Positions 28,960 through 40,300 of a DNA stretch of 64,000 nt are shown here, in pieces. The translations under genes were made by a program, and so were the position numbers. The notes under the pieces were generated by a model, which saw only the letters and a list, made by a program, of their open reading frames with translations, was not told the origin of the DNA and ran no database searches. The DNA is from Mytilus californianus (Eukaryota; Mollusca; Bivalvia; Mytilida; Mytilidae), in the NCBI RefSeq assembly GCF_021869535.1, contig NW_026262712.1:97104140-97168139 (forward strand), written 5' to 3'. Position 1 is the stretch's first letter; each line of letters begins with the position of its first letter.

Positions 28960-31670
28960 CCGCGGAAAAAAATCACGAGAGGTTATATATGTACCTAAAT
29001 ATAGATATTCCAAGGCAACGTCAATGACGTAAGTTTATGACGTCAAGCTAATTGTCGTTTTTTCTTTTTTTTTCTTATTTCGGTGTATTTTGGTTTCTTT
29101 TCTTGTTTTCAGTGTATTTTTTTAGTAAACTTTATTGACTATTTCAACTTATGAAAGTTAGAAACTGCAAAAGCAGATGATACATTTACATGTCGGACAA
29201 TAACTAAAAAATGCTTTGAGCAGTTCCATGAATCTTTTGTGAATTTTTTATATCTAATGACGTAAGCTCCCTTTCGATTTTGATAAATTTAAGACTTTAT
29301 GTTGCCGAGTTTTGGAGTTTTATTAATAAAAAGGCAGGGAATTTCCAGTTTTTGGACAATAACTCAAAAGTGCTTTGAGCATTTTTCATGAAACTTTGGT
29401 GACTGGTTTATATCTATTAAAATAACCTCCCTCTAGTTTTTTTTTATAAATTTCTGATATGACATTGAGGGGTTATGGAACTTTAAAATGAAAAAGCGAC
29501 GGGCGTATCACGTGCTCATGGCGCAGCTCTTTATTTGCCATGGGATTGTGTTTTTTTTTTGTAGATTTGGTATCTTCCGCTTCTCTTTTATATCACAGTG
29601 AGGAATCCAACCTGAAGCAAGAGCTCATACCTCACTGCAAGTTGAAGGTAGCCCCTGGCAAATACTATTTAAAGAAGAATCTTTAGTAACTTGCAATTGT
29701 TAAAAGCATTTGCGTTAAGTGTCCAGATAGATGCCATTTTGTATACCGACCTAAAGAGTGCACAAGTTTTTTATTCTATAGTTTTTCAATATTTATTAAC
29801 AGTATGTTTTAGCTTGATTTCGTATTGAAAATTAAATTAATTTGATTGAACATTCCTCAAATGCAATTTTAAATGGGTTGTAATTTTTAATCACTCTACT
29901 TTGAACGACGACGACGAGGGGGGTTTTTAACGACCTTGACTACCCATGAGGGTCTTGCACGTGTAAATATGGTGTATATATATGGTGATGGTTTTATTAT
30001 GGTGACGGATTTACTATACATATAGATGACAGAATACTTCTCATTGGAGGTTGTCCCGACGTGGACGGAAGAAGATTACCAGAAGAAGAAGAAGGTTGGC
30101 CCTTGCTTAAGCCTATTTGGTCATTTGAGTAATTTATTTTTACCTTATGGTAATTTCTACTTAGAAAATGATGATCCGCTGACTGTTATTTAACAGACTT
30201 AAAGTCACTTAATTTCTGGGTGCATTGATATAGGTAAATAATTGTTTGTGTTGTATCAATGCAGTCTCATTTCTAACCATGATTTACAGACAAATATTGA
30301 CCCTATTCGAAACCGGCGGTTTACCAAATTTTTCCAATGATATTGGCCCAAAACTTCTAAATTGTCTACTAAATCATTTTCTAAACGTGGCAAATTGTAT
30401 GTTTGGATTTGTTTTGATCCGTTTGTCAAACTATTTACGCACCAGTGAATTTTGTAACTTAACGGCCTAAACCAAATAACGGTTCATATAAATGTACTGA
30501 TCCTTGAATGCATTCTTGTTCCTTGTAAGCAAAGGATAGAATGAAGATGTCTTGGTCATGGTCTATGGGTGGGTGGGGTCTGGGGTGTAGGGCAGTCAAT
30601 TCCAAATAGGTCGAACACATAGTTTGACATCATAAATGTCAAACGCTTACTGATAGTATTATGTCCATGCTTGCAAATGCATATCGCAGCAATTAAAACG
30701 TAATATGGGCGTGCCGGTGCCAATGCAGACGCGAGATGATATCTTTTAGTCTGTTAGTCCGATTGTGATGAAACTGCATGAAGTGCTAATATAGATAAGG
30801 CCAATATTTAAAGTTTATTAGTTTTTATGATGTGAAACCACAAGCTCAATGCGCGGAGTACAAGTGATTTAAGTTTTTAGACAATATGAACATTTTATTA
30901 GATTTTACGATGTGAATACAATTTGTGAAAGACAATAAGCTCAATGCGCCGAGTTCTAAGATTCTTAGCCCAATGCGAAAGGACTACCCATATACTGGAT
31001 GGTAATAAGACCGATATGAAAGACGAACTATCTTAGATTTTAGACTTTAGATTTTAGATTTTAGAGTGCGAACCTGACTGATGTAATTATTTTACAACGT
31101 TTTCTTTTTATGTATGAACAATTTTACCACGTAAACATATATAATCCCCCTGTATATATGTCCGGTAACTAGCCTATGAATTTTAAATGCAACTAAGAGT
31201 ACCGTGATACAACAAGTTATGCGAGCAACTACAAAAATGAACCTGTATATATTGGTGGAGGATAGTATTATTCAAAATATAGTGTACATATATTCCTTCA
31301 TTCATGGTGGTGGGTTTTGTTCTACATGCCGAACAGATATTGTGACGGTGTGGTTGTCCTACAAAGGATGTGAAGATTTGGAAAGAAAGAAAGATAGGTG
31401 CCGTGTTTATGGTCCAATCAAGTATATACACTGGTCCATGTGATCAGGTGATACTAAATTCCTACTACTTCCGTGCAGGTCATTGTTATGTTATCGCGGC
31501 ATTACAGCTAATTTATAGTACATCACTTAATCAAGTTAGGAAGATGATGCAATAGAGGCAGCCTTAAGATTTACAAAAAGTGTTTATCCGTACAACGACA
31601 CTGCTACGCAACGGACAGTAGGTCTTACTTGGGATTTAAAATGTCGTCGAGGATTCAAAAGACACATAAC
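28960..31670. other. Intergenic stretch, no gene recognised
   Basis: Contains two ~170-bp diverged repeats at about 29190-29480 ('acaataactcaaaa', 'gctttgagca'), a short LINE/SINE-tail-like piece near 29920-29960 whose inverse occurs at 24430-24465, and AT-rich sequence. Small open frames at 31204-31555 show no recognisable domain. Confidence 0.45.
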
Positions 31671-31675
31671 CAATC

Positions 31676-32030
31676 AAAATCAAATCAAATCAAATTTATT
31701 TAAAGTCGGTAAAGAGTTAACAATAAAGTAAAACATAAGCTGTTTTAGAGCTTTTAAACCCGACATACTAAAAGTACAAACATAACAAATAAAATCAGAC
31801 AAACATGCAAGAACACCGACAAATACACATGGCTAGCAAAGTATTAATAGCAAAATAAGGACATAAATTAGCAAAGCTATAAACTATAAAAACACTAGTT
31901 TGCAATAAGCACATATATCAAATAATCTCATTTGGTACATAAAATATACTGCAGAATATTAAAAGAGATATACAATGAAATGTGTGTTTTAATTTACATG
32001 TAGATAGTTCGGCCGACCGACGGAAAACCA
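31676..32030 (-). mobile_element. Non-LTR retroelement 3' tail, minus orientation
   Basis: Begins on the + strand with (aatca)n and then 'aaatttatttaaagtcgg'. On the minus strand this is a 3' end with a short tandem tail. The same junction sequence recurs at 38641-38690 with a (gtaa)n tail, so both are ends of one family. Confidence 0.55.
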
Positions 32031-32329
32031 TAAAATTACTAGGGCAAAACTATTAAGTTGGAGATTCCGACAAAAGTTTATTAGTGAGTCTTCATCAGTA
32101 GTTCGTTAATGACTTCATGAAATCTTTCAGAATCAGTCCAAATGTCTGGCTACTTGCCATCCCAGAATTGTGTTTTTAAAAACACTTTTTAAAATATTGG
32201 ACTGTGCATCAGCAGCAATTTTTAGAGTTTAGATAAATTACTTCATGAGAGATAGCAGTGAGGGGCTAGGTGGTCTTACTAATCTTGAAAATTCGGATTC
32301 TATATTACAAAAACTGGTATTAAACATGT

Positions 32330-33417
32330 CACGGTAAATTCACTCTTAATATTAAAAAACAAACAAACAAAAGTATGGTTATTCAACATTATAGTAATAG
32401 TAATGTGGAATCATTTATCAATTGTAAAAATACTTTATTACAAAATGTTACTAAATACAAGTTTTTAGGTTCGCTACTTAAAAGTAATGGTTACCTGAAT
32501 CATAGTTAAGAGGATCTTGCTAGGAAGGCCAAAACAGTTTTGTTTTCTATAGAGGCTAAATCGTCTTCCTTGGGCAATCTTCGTATACAGGTCTCAAATA
32601 ATCTTTTTGACAAATTAGTACGCCCAGTCTTGACTTACAACTCAGAAATTTCATTTATGGATAGTTATTTGACCTATCATAGGGCTAAAATTCGGGCTGA
32701 AAAAAGTGGACGAAGTTTAGATACATTCTATTTTATAGACAAACTCCCTCTGAAAAAGTTCATTTAAACTTTTGTAAATTTATATTGGGAATAAAAAAAA
32801 GTCTGTTTAAAATGTTGGGGCACGATCTGAACTTGGAAGATTGACAGTAGAACATTTTATTTCAATTCAGTCTTTGATTTGTCTAGCAAAACTTAACACC
32901 AAAAACATAAACCCCCTTCTAAAAGAGGCTTTTGTGTTGTCAAACTCTCTTGACAACAACGGTACATATTTTTGGTATACACATGTCAAGAATATTGTAC
33001 CTGGCAGCGATATCTTACATAAAATCGAGTATTGTAAAAATTTTGAAAGAAGTTAAACCTCTCACAATTCTTATCAAGAAGAAATAGAAGACAAATATAA
33101 AATTTTAATTAAAAATAAATTTAATAGTTATGATGAAAAAATGGTACAACAATTTTATTATTAGAAAGTTTTTCACCTAACACCGTATTTATAAGTGACC
33201 ATAATCTTGAAATTGAAAAGGGTAGATATTTAAAAATCCTTCGAGAAGATTAACTTTGCAAACTATGCAATGTTCTTGACAACGAGGAACAGTTCCTCTT
33301 GGATTGTAGTATAAATGATAAATTAAGATTGGATCTACTTAAAAGATTAAAATGGAAAAACGAATTTATGTCACTTCCAAAAGACCAAAAATTTATTAAA
33401 ATAATTATTGAATAGAT
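32330..33417 (+). mobile_element. Degenerate non-LTR retrotransposon ORF2 C-terminal part
   Basis: Interrupted frames read 'NVTKYKFLGSLLKSNGYLNH', 'NLFDKLVRPVLTYNSEI' and 'SLICLAKLNTKNINPLLKEA'. The last frame is Cys-rich: 'CKLCNVLDNEEQFLLDC', with 'SLPKDQKFIKIIIE' before a TAG. This is the RT-thumb-to-C-terminus arrangement of LINE ORF2 proteins, with several stops and frameshifts. Confidence 0.8.
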
Positions 33418-33720
33418 ATAAGAAGATGTGGTATGAGTGCCAATGAGACAACTCTCCATCCAAGTCAAAATTTATAAAAGTATAAAACTATAGGTCAAAG
33501 TATGGTCTTCAACACGGAGCCTTGGCTCACACCGAACAGCAAGCTATAAAGGGCCCCAAAAATTACTAGTGTAAAACCATTCAAACGGGAAAACCAACGG
33601 TATAATCTATATAAAAAACGAGAACCGAGAAACACTTATGAACCACATAAACAAACGACAACTACTGAACACTATATCAACATAAAATATTAAACACTAT
33701 ATCAACATAAAATGTGAAAC
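33415..33720 (+). mobile_element. GGTATGAGTGCCAATGAGAC-type repeat
   Basis: Starts 'agatataagaagatgtggta' directly at the end of the LINE fragment and carries the internal blocks 'cggagccttggctcacaccg', 'gggccccaaaaattac' and 'acaaacgacaactactgaac'. The sequence 'acactatatcaacataaaat' is then repeated in tandem. No coding. Confidence 0.75.
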
Positions 33721-33903
33721 TAATCGGCTATTTCTTAAAACAGTCATTAGAACTGAGGACAAAAGCAGCTTAATTGTTCATGTTTTTATATATATATATT
33801 GCTTGACTGGATTAATGATTCATGTTCAATCTACATTGCATTGATATATATTGACTGCATCTTACGATCCTCTACGAAAGATAATTTAGCTAATCTGCAA
33901 TTA

Positions 33904-34455
33904 ATTCCATCTTCATGCCTAATATATCATGTACTGTGTTACAACTCTAGATTCTACTGACGAGGAAAGGTAACACTAGGCCACCGAAAGCTGAAATTTT
34001 AGTTCAGTCTAGGTGGCCGAGTGGTCTAGAGCGCTGGACACAGTGCAGGCGGTGTTTTCTCGATATCTCAATAGCATGAGTTCGAATCCCGGCGAGGGAA
34101 AAACAAAAATTTGCTTTCGCAGATTTAACATTGTTGTGCTGATATTTAGAGTAATTATATATATATATATCTGTAATATTCCATCTTCATGCCTTATATA
34201 TCATGTACTGTGTTACGACACTAGATAAAAACTGACGAGGAAAGGTAACACCCGGCCACCAAAAGCTTGATTTTGTCGAGCCTAGGTGGTCGAGTGGTCT
34301 AGCGCGTCGGACATAGTGCAAGGCGATTTGGTGCCACGATATCTCAGTAGCATGATTTCGAATCCCGGCCAGGGAGGAACAAAAAATTTGCTTCCGCAAA
34401 TTTACAGATCTAACAATGTTGGGCTGTTATTTAGACGAATTATATATATCATATA
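33904..34455 (+). mobile_element. tRNA-derived SINE in two tandem ~273-bp units
   Basis: Both units start 'ttccatcttcatgcct', then 'gacgaggaaaggtaacac' and a tRNA(Leu/Ser)-like head at about 34009 and 34281. The heads have A-box-like 'tggccgagtggtctagagcg' and B-box-like 'gttcgaatcccgg' or 'tttcgaatcccgg'. They end in 'caacattgttg'-like text and a TA microsatellite. Not a functional tRNA: no plausible anticodon arm between the boxes. Confidence 0.75.
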
Positions 34456-34549
34456 CATATATATAAATATGTTTGTATTTGCCACAAACATGTTTAATTT
34501 GTTTATAAGACAATAAAGATTATTTCGATTTTACGATATATGTAAACAT

Positions 34550-35400
34550 TACATTATTACGCTATGTACAGCGGCAAATATTACATTACTCTATAAAAAG
34601 ATATCACCTAGCTTCCTTACCAAAATACGCTCATTCAAATCTTTGATTCCGGTGTTATAAACATGCAATCTAGTGAGTATTTACTCGAAAATAGGAAAGT
34701 TAACCAACTAATTCTTGTAAAAAAAAGCGTGCACCTTACGTTGTCAGTAATGTAGGCGTGCCTAGAAAACTAGAGTATAAAGCTCAATGATCTAGTATGG
34801 AAAATAATCTCCAAATATGGATTTCTACATATTTCAATCTGGACATATGCAAATGGACGTCTTTCTCTGACCAGTGTCAAGGAAAATTCTACCCAAGGAG
34901 AACAAAAGAAAACTCAATTTAATCGCAAATAACTAAGAACCAATCAAAACAAGAGTTCTATTTCAACCCTCATGAATATGCATGAGTAGAATTACTCAAT
35001 ACATGAATTATATACTAAATCAAGTCGAAAAGGTTAAATATCCTTTATAGTAAAATACTTTGCAAGAATGTTAATCAAATTATTATATAATAAGTTTCCA
35101 ATATGAATTTGATAAATAGATTTGATTGTAAATCAATGATTTCCAACGTACAAATTACATGATTTATAAATCATAAAAAATCACTCTGCTACACACATTA
35201 TACAAATCTTTAGTCACAGGAGGAATCGTGAAAATGGGTGTGCGACCAAATACTGTACTATGATCTGATCTGATGGAAAATTATTATGTTATCTTAAAAA
35301 TAATCAATTTGGTTATTATTGGTCTATTTGGCACGTAATTAGGGCTTAACTGAAATAGGTATCTTCAAGTTCCCGCGCTTACTTGTTACAACGAACAAAC
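34550..35400. other. Intergenic, no gene recognised
   Basis: AT-rich sequence without credible coding segments. Local imperfect repeats ('aatttgataaatagatttg', 'aaatcatgat') only. Confidence 0.45.
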
Positions 35401-35412
35401 TTATGTTTAATA

Positions 35413-35590
35413 GAAAAAAGAAGATATGGTATGAGTGCCAATGAGATAACTCTCCATCCAAGTCACAATGTGTAAAAAGTAAACAATTATAGGTCAAAGT
35501 CAAAGACTGGCAAACAATTGAAAATCGTTTAAAGCTAAATATGTTAAATGTAACTGGGAAAATCCATCCGTTGGTATTGAAAATCAATTA
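35413..35590 (+). mobile_element. GGTATGAGTGCCAATGAGAC-type repeat, short copy
   Basis: Contains 'aagaagatatggtatgagtg' and 'gataactctccatccaagtc', then decays. Truncated relative of 33415-33720. Confidence 0.6.
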
Positions 35591-35809
35591 TTCAATAACT
35601 TGAATTGAATCCCAGACAGAAAATGGAGGGTTTTTATTGTCAGCTCGTAGTTAAAACGGAATTGCTTTCCAAACCAGAACATGAGGTCATGTCGAAATTT
35701 GTTGATAGGTTGCCTGGCAAACTTGCCTTTTTATGTCCATGCAAGTAAGCCTAAAGATGCATCAGACTTTTAACACTAGAGAAAACCGATGAAAAACGTA
35801 TTAATGAGG

Positions 35810-36148
35810 GTCTGGATGGGGGGTTTCTCTAATTTCTGTATTCTTTAAATTTTTAGGCCATTTTTCTTTATCTTTAAAAATAACGCTTATTCTGAAAAAG
35901 TCTCATAAAAATGATCGTGCTATTTAATTTGCATGTAATTTGGCGATCTCTTTATTTTGTACATAGTTCATTTCTGTTATCAGTATTGTATTACCTGATC
36001 ATTTTATTTTCCACAGTTATTCTATATACTTTTCCATCCCATTATTCTCTATTCTTTATATATTTTTTACTCATTTTTTTCTATTCATTATCTATTTTGG
36101 CCATTATTCTCTATTCTGTCAAGCCCATCAAGACTCTCATATATACAG
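35810..36148 (+). repeat. Pyrimidine-rich repeat, copy 1
   Basis: 'gggtctggat' followed by 'ttctgtattctttaaat' and many 'tattctctattc' blocks. The same family occurs at 43962-44400. Its 101-codon open frame is hydrophobic low-complexity sequence and not credible as a gene. Confidence 0.6.
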
Positions 36149-36305
36149 AGAATGTTATAATACTGTGGCCGCTGCACGAAATATCCCAACAAGCCAATCC
36201 GAAATTTCAAGTTTAGAATATCAAATGAATGAATCATCTCATGGATCACAGCGAACGGCTTACAATTCCTTTAAAAGTTTTGAGTCGTTGTCTTTGGGAT
36301 ATCAT
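36149..36305 (+). other. Possible orphan exon
   Basis: An acceptor-like 'tatatacag' is followed by 52 open codons reading 'ECYNTVAAARNIPTSQSEI' and ending '...SFESLSLGYH' before 'gtaaat'. The Ser/Asn-rich, Tyr-containing composition is more protein-like than its surroundings and recalls receptor cytoplasmic tails. Phase 1-base entry, phase 0 exit. No partner exon found, so it may be an orphan, pseudo-exon or chance. Confidence 0.25.
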
Positions 36306-36755
36306 GTAAATGTCTTGCAAGATGCTAATTTGTTCATTATAACTTTCTTTTAGCGTTTACTTTTGGGATGTTGGTCGTGCTTAGAGTAGGCTAAATCATC
36401 GCAGACAGGCAAAAAAATAGGATTTTCGGAGTAATGAGAGTTCGATGTTTTACCCGTCAGGTGTATTTCAACAACTGAGTTCATACAATATTCTATACGA
36501 TTGTAATGATGACTTATGCATGCTGGTAAACTGAATTTCTGTATAAAAGTGAAAAAAATAAATGAAACAACAAAAATACAATATATTGCAGGGTTTGGCT
36601 ATAAAACTATAATGTAAATTATCTTGTGTGTCAATAAATCAGTTTTTACTCTCACGAAAACAATCATTGTCCTTCAATGACACACAACATATTAGTTCAC
36701 ATTATAATAATCAAATTTAACTTTTTGCAACAATTAAACTTAACAGCTCAATTGT

Positions 36756-36763
36756 ATAAAAAA
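36756..36763 (+). promoter_or_regulatory. Weak candidate TATA-like box upstream of gene 2
   Basis: 'tataaaaaa' about 500 bp before the start codon of gene 2. An acceptor-like 'cttttaattacag' at 37222-37234 suggests the coding start may be in a second exon with the 5' UTR further upstream. Not supported beyond the motif. Confidence 0.15.
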
Positions 36764-37253
36764 GGGGGTTGTTTAATCTGGATAAAATACACATTCACTG
36801 AAATATTTAATATCATAATCATTTTATAAAATTGTTGAGGTAAAGAATTCTTAATTATACAGTTTGTATTTACGTACACTTTTTAAAAAGAAACGATGTT
36901 GACCGTATCTTCCAGAATTAATTGGAATAAGGTAATTTATTCGGTCAGTGCAGTCCATGTTGACTTTTCTTTATTTTGAAACAGCTTGCTATTCAACAAA
37001 ATGATTGACTACTCTATATTTGTTATTTATTTACTGACACTTTTATTAATATTATAACATTATAAAATAGGTTCCCTCGATTTTTACCAAAACCTTTCCC
37101 CGAAGGTGAGAAAAAAGGACATATATTTGTGACTTCTATGACGCAGTATAGAATAGGACACAGATCTGAGGAAAGGACACAGATTTGAGACTGGACATAG
37201 ATTTGAGGCTCACATATATATCTTTTAATTACAGATAACTGTGATAACAGAAG

Positions 37254-37314
37254 ATGGTCACACACCAATGGCTTATGCTTACACTGTTTGTTTCTCTTGG
37301 GAAAGCTTCTAACG
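37254..37314 (+). CDS. Gene 2 exon 1 (start codon and signal peptide)
   Basis: ATG at 37254, then a hydrophobic core 'WLMLTLFVSLGKAS', a standard secretory signal; cleavage is likely after residue 18 (KA-S) or close by. Donor 'gtaggt' after one base of the next codon (phase 1). Context 'gaagATGg' has a purine at -3 and G at +4. Too short to stand out as an open frame. Confidence 0.78.
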
Positions 37315-40300
37315 GTAGGTTGATACTTCTCATTTTATATTAAATATATTACCTTGTTTTAAGAAATCAACCATACATACTGCCGTGTAAATCCTTTATT
37401 TGTCTAAAGCTTTTTCGCATTCATTCGGATCATGTTATAAATTTTAATACCAAGCGAAACGTCGTTACAAAATAGATAGTTGTTGTACATATATCAATAT
37501 CAGTCAGGAAACAATATAATCCATTTGTAAGGAAATCAATGGTCATAACTTTTTCAGGAGTCCGAAATTAGAGGAACATTAATCTTTTGAAGTTCTGAAA
37601 TCATTGGACTTTAATCTTGAAATACAAAAAATAAATATATATACGTCTAAACATGTGACAACTTTATGGCAGACATGCTCCATTGGATAACCCGTGGTTA
37701 TACAGCCGGCTAACACCATAATATACATGATATATATATATTTTCCGCAAGTTTTTTGTTTTCTGTTTAGTATTAAATTTACAATTAAGATCCATTTATT
37801 ACATCGGTGATCCGTTTCTTTGGCAATCGCCAATGGCAGTCAGCAGGGTTTAAGAACATTTGTCATAACTTTTTCAGGAGTCCGAAATTAGAGGAACATT
37901 AATCTTTTGAAGTTCTGAAATCATTGGACTTTAATCTTGAAAAAAAATAAATATATATACGTCTAAACATGTGACAACTTTATGGCAGACATGCTCCATT
38001 GAATAACCCGTGGTTACACAGCCGGCTAACACCATAATATACACGATATATATATATTTTCCGCAAGTTTATTGTTTTCTGTTTAGTATTAAATTTATAA
38101 TTAAGGTCCATTTATTACACCTTGTGATACGTTTATTTGGCAATCGCCAATGGCAGTCAGCAGGGTTTAAGAACATTAATTGTTCGACCTGTTAGTCAAA
38201 TGCGTTTTGTTAAAATATACTTTTTCACTTTTTTGGTCTTTTGGAAAATTTTTGTTTGTGCTGTATTTAGACCCCTCTAACAAGAAATTTGTTTTGCATG
38301 CACACGTATAAAAATTGCTGTTTTTATCCAACGCAGTCATAGGTTTGAGCGTTGTTTTCAATTTAGACTTGTATATATATATATATATATTCGTTTCAAA
38401 TTTCAGATCTAATATTGTTGGGCTAAATTTGAGACAAAATATATATATGTTACAGTAAATTTGTAGAACCCCTGAAATTATCAGTGATTTTGTATAATCC
38501 CTTACAGTTTCAGTGATTTTGTAAAAATCACTGAAATTGTTAGGAATTTCATAAAATCACTGAAAATATTGCTGAGATCCCTAATTCCTCGGTGGTCTTG
38601 TGGTAGCGTGTTCGCCTCGAGTGCGGGAGGTCGTAGATTAGAAGTAAGTAAGTAAGTAAATTTTATTTAAAGTCGGCATATATATACACAATAACATAAA
38701 AAACATGAGCTCTGATGAGCTCTTTGGACGACTATCATATAAAAAATCATGCAGTTTCAGGTAAATAATAATAAATGGAAATAAAAAGGCATGCACATAT
38801 AATGAATGCAAATTTTGATTTCTGAACCTCCATTGTCAATGCTCATGCGGCACACACCTCTATGTGCATTGAAAGGGGGAACCACGAATCACTGAAAGAT
38901 CATAAAATACTAACAAAATAAAAAACATAAATAAATAAGATTAACTGGCCGTGTCAAACAAAGACTTTAAAATCGGTATTTTTTTTCTGCCTCTCCGCTA
39001 AGCACGCAGCATTAAAGAGTAAGAGCAAAGACTGGTCGGCTCGGAGTCAGATTACTGTGTCCGGGTAAGCTGATATATCTTCCTGCGGACTGTTACCTTG
39101 TAAACTAGCACGTTAAAAAGTCGGTCTAGTACAAAGCCGGGTCAATATTCATATTACATTAACATGTTCTCATCCTAAGTATGCATATTAATTTGCCGCT
39201 GGACGTTAAGCAGCCATTCATTATCAGCATCTAAATACAAGTTTAATCTAAATACCTGAAATGTATTCTTATTATTATAGCTAGACCATAACTTTTTAAA
39301 TATATTTATCTAATAGACATTACTAGTTTACACTATTTAAAGTGTCTATGAACAAAAGGCATACGTATAGAAATAAAAACTACAATTTACTTATTTTTTC
39401 GCTCTGCTTTTCCACCGGCACACCTGTTTTTTTTACATCTCTACGTTGAAGAACTTAATACTGTGACATGAATAAAACCTTTTTTTTATTATATAGAAAG
39501 CATAGAAAAATAGTTATTTCTATGTGATCGCATTGGTGTATATCACAGTATCTAAGTTATAACCAAAGAAAGCTTTAGTGAAGCATGGAAAATATGTTCA
39601 ATGTGACCTACTTTTATAAAAAAAAAATAAGTAGATTTTAGATTTTTTTTTAGATTTATTGTAAAGCAACGCTCAGCCACACATAGATGTGGTATGATTG
39701 CCAATGAGACTATAATCTGCCAGAGACCAAATGACTTATATGTAGAGGTTAACAACTCTAGCTCAGCATACGGCCGCCAACAATGAGCAAAACCAACACC
39801 GCATAGTGCATGATGTATTTTGCATGGTTGTAATATGAGCGTGTTTTGTCTATTTTGTGGGTTTTTAGTAATATGTTTCTCCATGTTTTATACGTTTCAA
39901 TATATGACATTATAATTTTCCCTCAGTTATTTTCCGAAAACTGCTCACCTTGGGTTAATCAAATGGGAGAAATTACATTAACCCCAAAACTAAACTTTCC
40001 AGTGTTACTGTTGCAGAAGCTTTATTCTTTTCTCAATAAATTATCTAATCAAAAAGATCGATTATTTGTATTTTACAAAATCCCTAAATTAATCCAGTCA
40101 AGCTGTAAAAAGTAATCATAACTATTTCAGGGATTTTGTAAAATCCCTAGAAAAAATCAGGGCTTTTACAATTACTTATCAGTTCAGTGATTTTACAAAA
40201 CTCCTGAAATAGGAATTTTTCAAAATCCCTGATTCTACAAATTCATTGTAACACACAAGCGCGCACACATATACACACACACATACTCATTATTATTCTT

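Larger units (their letters stand above)
38448..40252. mobile_element. Long TIR element (1.8 kb) with subterminal repeats
   Basis: Left end 'tgttacagtaaatttgtaga', right end 'tctacaaattcattgtaaca', near-perfect inverses. Both ends carry tandem subterminal motifs of the form 'ggattttgtaaaatcc'. The interior holds a tRNA-like fragment (38586), a retroelement tail (38641), a GGTATGATTGCCAATGAGAC-type piece (39684) and an 89-codon open frame (39846-40115) with no recognisable transposase. Confidence 0.65.

Noticed and set aside
34009..34380. Two functional tRNA(Leu) genes
   Set aside because: A- and B-box-like sequences are present, but no proper anticodon stem or acceptor pairing, and both are within longer tandem SINE units.
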